From Bacteroidetes bacterium 37-13 (GTDB lineage: Bacteria > Bacteroidota > Bacteroidia > Chitinophagales > LD1): a stretch of DNA of 64,000 bases. The translations under genes were made by a program, and so were the position numbers. The stretch covers positions 26,519-90,518 of the forward strand of contig MKTC01000013.1 of the NCBI GenBank assembly GCA_001897535.1, in the 5' to 3' direction. This document shows positions 62,008-64,000 of this stretch, piece by piece. The notes beneath the pieces are model-generated. The model saw only the letters and a list, made by a program, of their open reading frames with translations, did no database searches and was not told the DNA's origin. Every line of letters begins with the position of its first letter. Position 1 is the first letter of the stretch.

Positions 62008-63801
62008 ATGGAAATAAAACGCTTATTCGATTTCCTGATAGAATGGGAAACAGCACAGCCCAATTCACCATTTGTTTCTTCAAAAATAAATCGTGTTTGG
62101 AATACTTACACCTTTGCTGAAACACAATCGCTAAGCAATAAAGTAAGTCAATTACTTATCAATTTAGGCTTGCAGAAAGACGATAAAATCGCTATTATTT
62201 CCAACAACCGCCCGGAGTGGAATTTTACTGATATTGGCAGTATGCAAATTGGCGTTACGGCTGTGCCAATGTATCCCAATATTGCAGAAAAAGATTACGA
62301 ATATATTTTTCAAGATGCGGGAATTAAATATGCTTTTGTAGGCGATAAAAGTATTTACGAAAAGGTTGCTCCATTACTCGAAAAACTTGATACACTAAAA
62401 GATATTTACACATTCGACAAGGTAGAAGGGGCAAAATGCTGGATAGAAGAACTGCCGAAAACAGAAGACTTGAACTGGAATGAAATTGAGAAGCGAAAAG
62501 CAAATGTTTCTGAACACGATTTGGCAACTATAATTTACACTTCGGGCACCACCGGAAATCCCAAAGGGGTAATGCTTACACACAAAAATATAACTAGCAA
62601 TATTTTAAGCATAAAGGAAGTTGCTCCGTTTGAGAACAATAGAAAATCATTAAGCTTTTTGCCGCTTTGCCACAGCTTTGAACGCACTGTTTTTTATTCT
62701 TATCTGGCTTTTGGTTTTCACATTTACTATGCAGAAAGTTTAGAAACCATTGGCGAAAATTTAAAAGAAGTAAAACCGTTTTGTTTCACAACCGTGCCGC
62801 GTTTATTAGAAAAAGTGTATGAAAAAATAATGGAAAAAGGCAATGGACTTACAGGTTTTAAGCGCAAGCTATTTTTTTGGAGTATAGATTTAGGTTCAAA
62901 ATACGAATTGGGCGGAGGCAACAGTTTGTGGTATAAATTTCAGTTGGCAATAGCACGCGAATTGGTTTTTAAAAAATGGATAGAAGCCTTAGGCGGAGAA
63001 ATTGAATTCATAGTTACCGGAGCTGCAGCCATGCAGCCGCGATTGATAAAACTATTTTCTGCCGCAGGCATCAATGTCTTGGAAGGTTATGGATTAAGCG
63101 AAACCTCTCCTGTGCTTGCCGTAAATCGAATAGATGAAAAAGAGCGCTGTATCGGAACAGTAGGAATGGTAATTCCGGGCGTTGAAATTAAAATTGCCGA
63201 AGACGGTGAAATTTTAGCCAAAGGCGATAACATTATGAAAGGTTACTACAACCGACCCGATTTAACTGCCGAAGTAATTAAAAACGGTTGGTTCCACACC
63301 GGAGATATTGGGAAATGGATTGAAAAGAATGGCAACAAATTTCTAAAAATAACAGATAGAAAAAAAGAACTCTTCAAAACTGCCGGAGGTAAATATATTG
63401 CTCCGCAAGCCATTGAAGAAAAAATGAAGGAAAGCCGCTTTATAGAACAAATAATGGTAGTAGGAGATGATGACAAGAAATATATCAGCGCTTTAATTGT
63501 ACCTTCTTTTGTAAATTTATACGATTGGGCAAAACAGCAAGAAATTCTTTTTGCCAACAAAGAAGAACTCATTCGCCAAGAAGAGGTAAAAACCTTATTT
63601 GCCAATGAAGTGAATGCTCTAAATAAGAATTTTGGCAAGTGGGAGCAAATTAAAAAGTTTGAATTGCTAAGCCACGAATGGACAATTGAAGGCGGAGAAC
63701 TTACGCCAACATTAAAACTAAAACGAAAAGCCATTTATGCCAGATATGCAGAAATGATAGACGAAATGTATAAAAACCAACATCTTCATTGCGAATCTTA
63801 A
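62008..63801 (+). CDS. Long-chain acyl-CoA synthetase (AMP-forming)
   Basis: A 597-residue adenylate-forming enzyme activating fatty acids with ATP and CoA. The P-loop is IIYTSGTTGNPKGV; A5 motif GYGLSETSP; A7 and A8 motifs GWFHTGDIGKW and KITDRKKELFKTAGGKYIAP, with the catalytic Lys region in the C-terminal domain. The FadD15-like bacterial form with a long C-terminal domain fits its size. It lies downstream of the cysteine hydrolase and upstream of acpP. Confidence 0.93.
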   Translation: MEIKRLFDFLIEWETAQPNSPFVSSKINRVWNTYTFAETQSLSNKVSQLLINLGLQKDDKIAIISNNRPEWNFTDIGSMQIGVTAVPMYPNIAEKDYEYIFQDAGIKYAFVGDKSIYEKVAPLLEKLDTLKDIYTFDKVEGAKCWIEELPKTEDLNWNEIEKRKANVSEHDLATIIYTSGTTGNPKGVMLTHKNITSNILSIKEVAPFENNRKSLSFLPLCHSFERTVFYSYLAFGFHIYYAESLETIGENLKEVKPFCFTTVPRLLEKVYEKIMEKGNGLTGFKRKLFFWSIDLGSKYELGGGNSLWYKFQLAIARELVFKKWIEALGGEIEFIVTGAAAMQPRLIKLFSAAGINVLEGYGLSETSPVLAVNRIDEKERCIGTVGMVIPGVEIKIAEDGEILAKGDNIMKGYYNRPDLTAEVIKNGWFHTGDIGKWIEKNGNKFLKITDRKKELFKTAGGKYIAPQAIEEKMKESRFIEQIMVVGDDDKKYISALIVPSFVNLYDWAKQQEILFANKEELIRQEEVKTLFANEVNALNKNFGKWEQIKKFELLSHEWTIEGGELTPTLKLKRKAIYARYAEMIDEMYKNQHLHCES

Positions 63802-63894
63802 TTTCTTTCAAAAAAAAAGAGATATTACAAGTTCAACAAAATATTGCGAGAATTAAAAAAGGAAGTTTACATTTTATTTTCTCGAAAAATGATG

Positions 63895-63902
63895 TACGTT
63901 TG
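63895..63902 (+). promoter_or_regulatory. -7 promoter element of acpP
   Basis: TACGTTTG, a perfect TAnnTTTG match, 32 bases before the acpP start codon. No clear TTG at the -33 spacing is seen. Confidence 0.55.
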
Positions 63903-63934
63903 CACCTTGATTTTTACTAAAACAAATTCTAGTA

Positions 63935-64000
63935 ATGGCAAATATTGAAGAGCGCGTTAAGAAAATAATCGTTGATAAATTAGGAGTTGAAGAGTCTCAA
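63935..64000 (+). CDS. acpP: Acyl carrier protein, 5' part
   Basis: The last 66 bases read MANIEERVKKIIVDKLGVEE followed by SQ, the unmistakable start of a type II fatty-acid acyl carrier protein. The phosphopantetheine-bearing Ser in the DSL motif lies beyond the right edge. The adjacent acyl-CoA synthetase upstream and a probable fabF downstream would suit a lipid locus, but only the first 22 codons are seen. Confidence 0.9.
   Translation, partial: MANIEERVKKIIVDKLGVEESQ

Overview
The window is AT-rich, densely coded chromosomal DNA from a member of the Bacteroidota, probably a non-parasitic, aerobic, Chitinophagales- or Flavobacteria-like bacterium. The evidence is a type IX secretion system (T9SS) locus (PorU sortase, PorP/SprF-type protein, GldJ lipoprotein), three proteins with T9SS sorting domains, the MoxR-Bat operon, a fused DAHP synthase-chorismate mutase, a Flavobacterium-type aromatic amino acid ammonia-lyase, and promoters of the Bacteroidota TTG-N(17-23)-TAnnTTTG type. 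Leaders are A/T-rich and mostly lack a Shine-Dalgarno sequence. The assignment to phylum is firm; anything finer is inference.

Layout. 1-3.8 kb: the 3' part of a cytochrome oxidase operon (subunit I, heme O synthase, two subunit III genes, subunit IV), closed by a strong hairpin. 3.9-6.6 kb: a MITE-like insertion, a flippase and a membrane histidine kinase on the minus strand. 6.9-11.1 kb: rseP, der, a small Ala/Glu/Pro-rich lipoprotein, a TerB-DnaJ protein and tadA. 11.1-19.6 kb: the T9SS locus. porU (minus) faces away from a broken PorP/SprF copy, an accessory cassette of two lipoproteins, an intact PorP/SprF gene and gldJ. 19.6-24 kb: a TraB/GumN protein and a large propeller/barrel outer-membrane protein. 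24-29.8 kb: the minus-strand operon moxR - DUF58 - BatD-like - batA - batB - batC. 30-34 kb: a PH-like protein, an orphan FtsX/MacB permease, then an accessory patch with a T9SS cargo protein, an IS4-like transposase relic, a palindrome and short dispersed repeats. 34.1-42.1 kb: a 1693-residue exported protein of unknown function, sufE, fbp and a translationally coupled T9SS type B adhesin. 42.2-54.7 kb: mostly housekeeping genes (cvpA, an ethanolamine-type permease, tatA, gatA, ribD, ammonia-lyase, DUF1810, serS, WG-repeat protein, DAHP synthase-chorismate mutase, thrS). 54.8-64 kb: a CAU-anticodon tRNA, a T9SS cargo protein, a UPF0173 hydrolase, parA, a copper-type P-ATPase, a cysteine hydrolase, an acyl-CoA ligase and the start of acpP.

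How the genes fit together. The T9SS genes form one theme: PorU cleaves and attaches cargo at the cell surface, PorP/SprF and GldJ belong to the secretion/gliding apparatus, and the proteins at 31836, 40636 and 55153 carry the C-terminal signals such a system reads. The respiratory genes at the left edge and the copper P-ATPase near the right edge may both serve cytochrome oxidase. I found no CRISPR array, prophage, integrase or recognisable defence island. The least explained items are the 1693-residue exported protein, the peptidase-like/propeller/barrel protein, and the two small accessory patches around 15.1-16.8 kb and 31.6-34.1 kb. None of these is enough to claim a new system.
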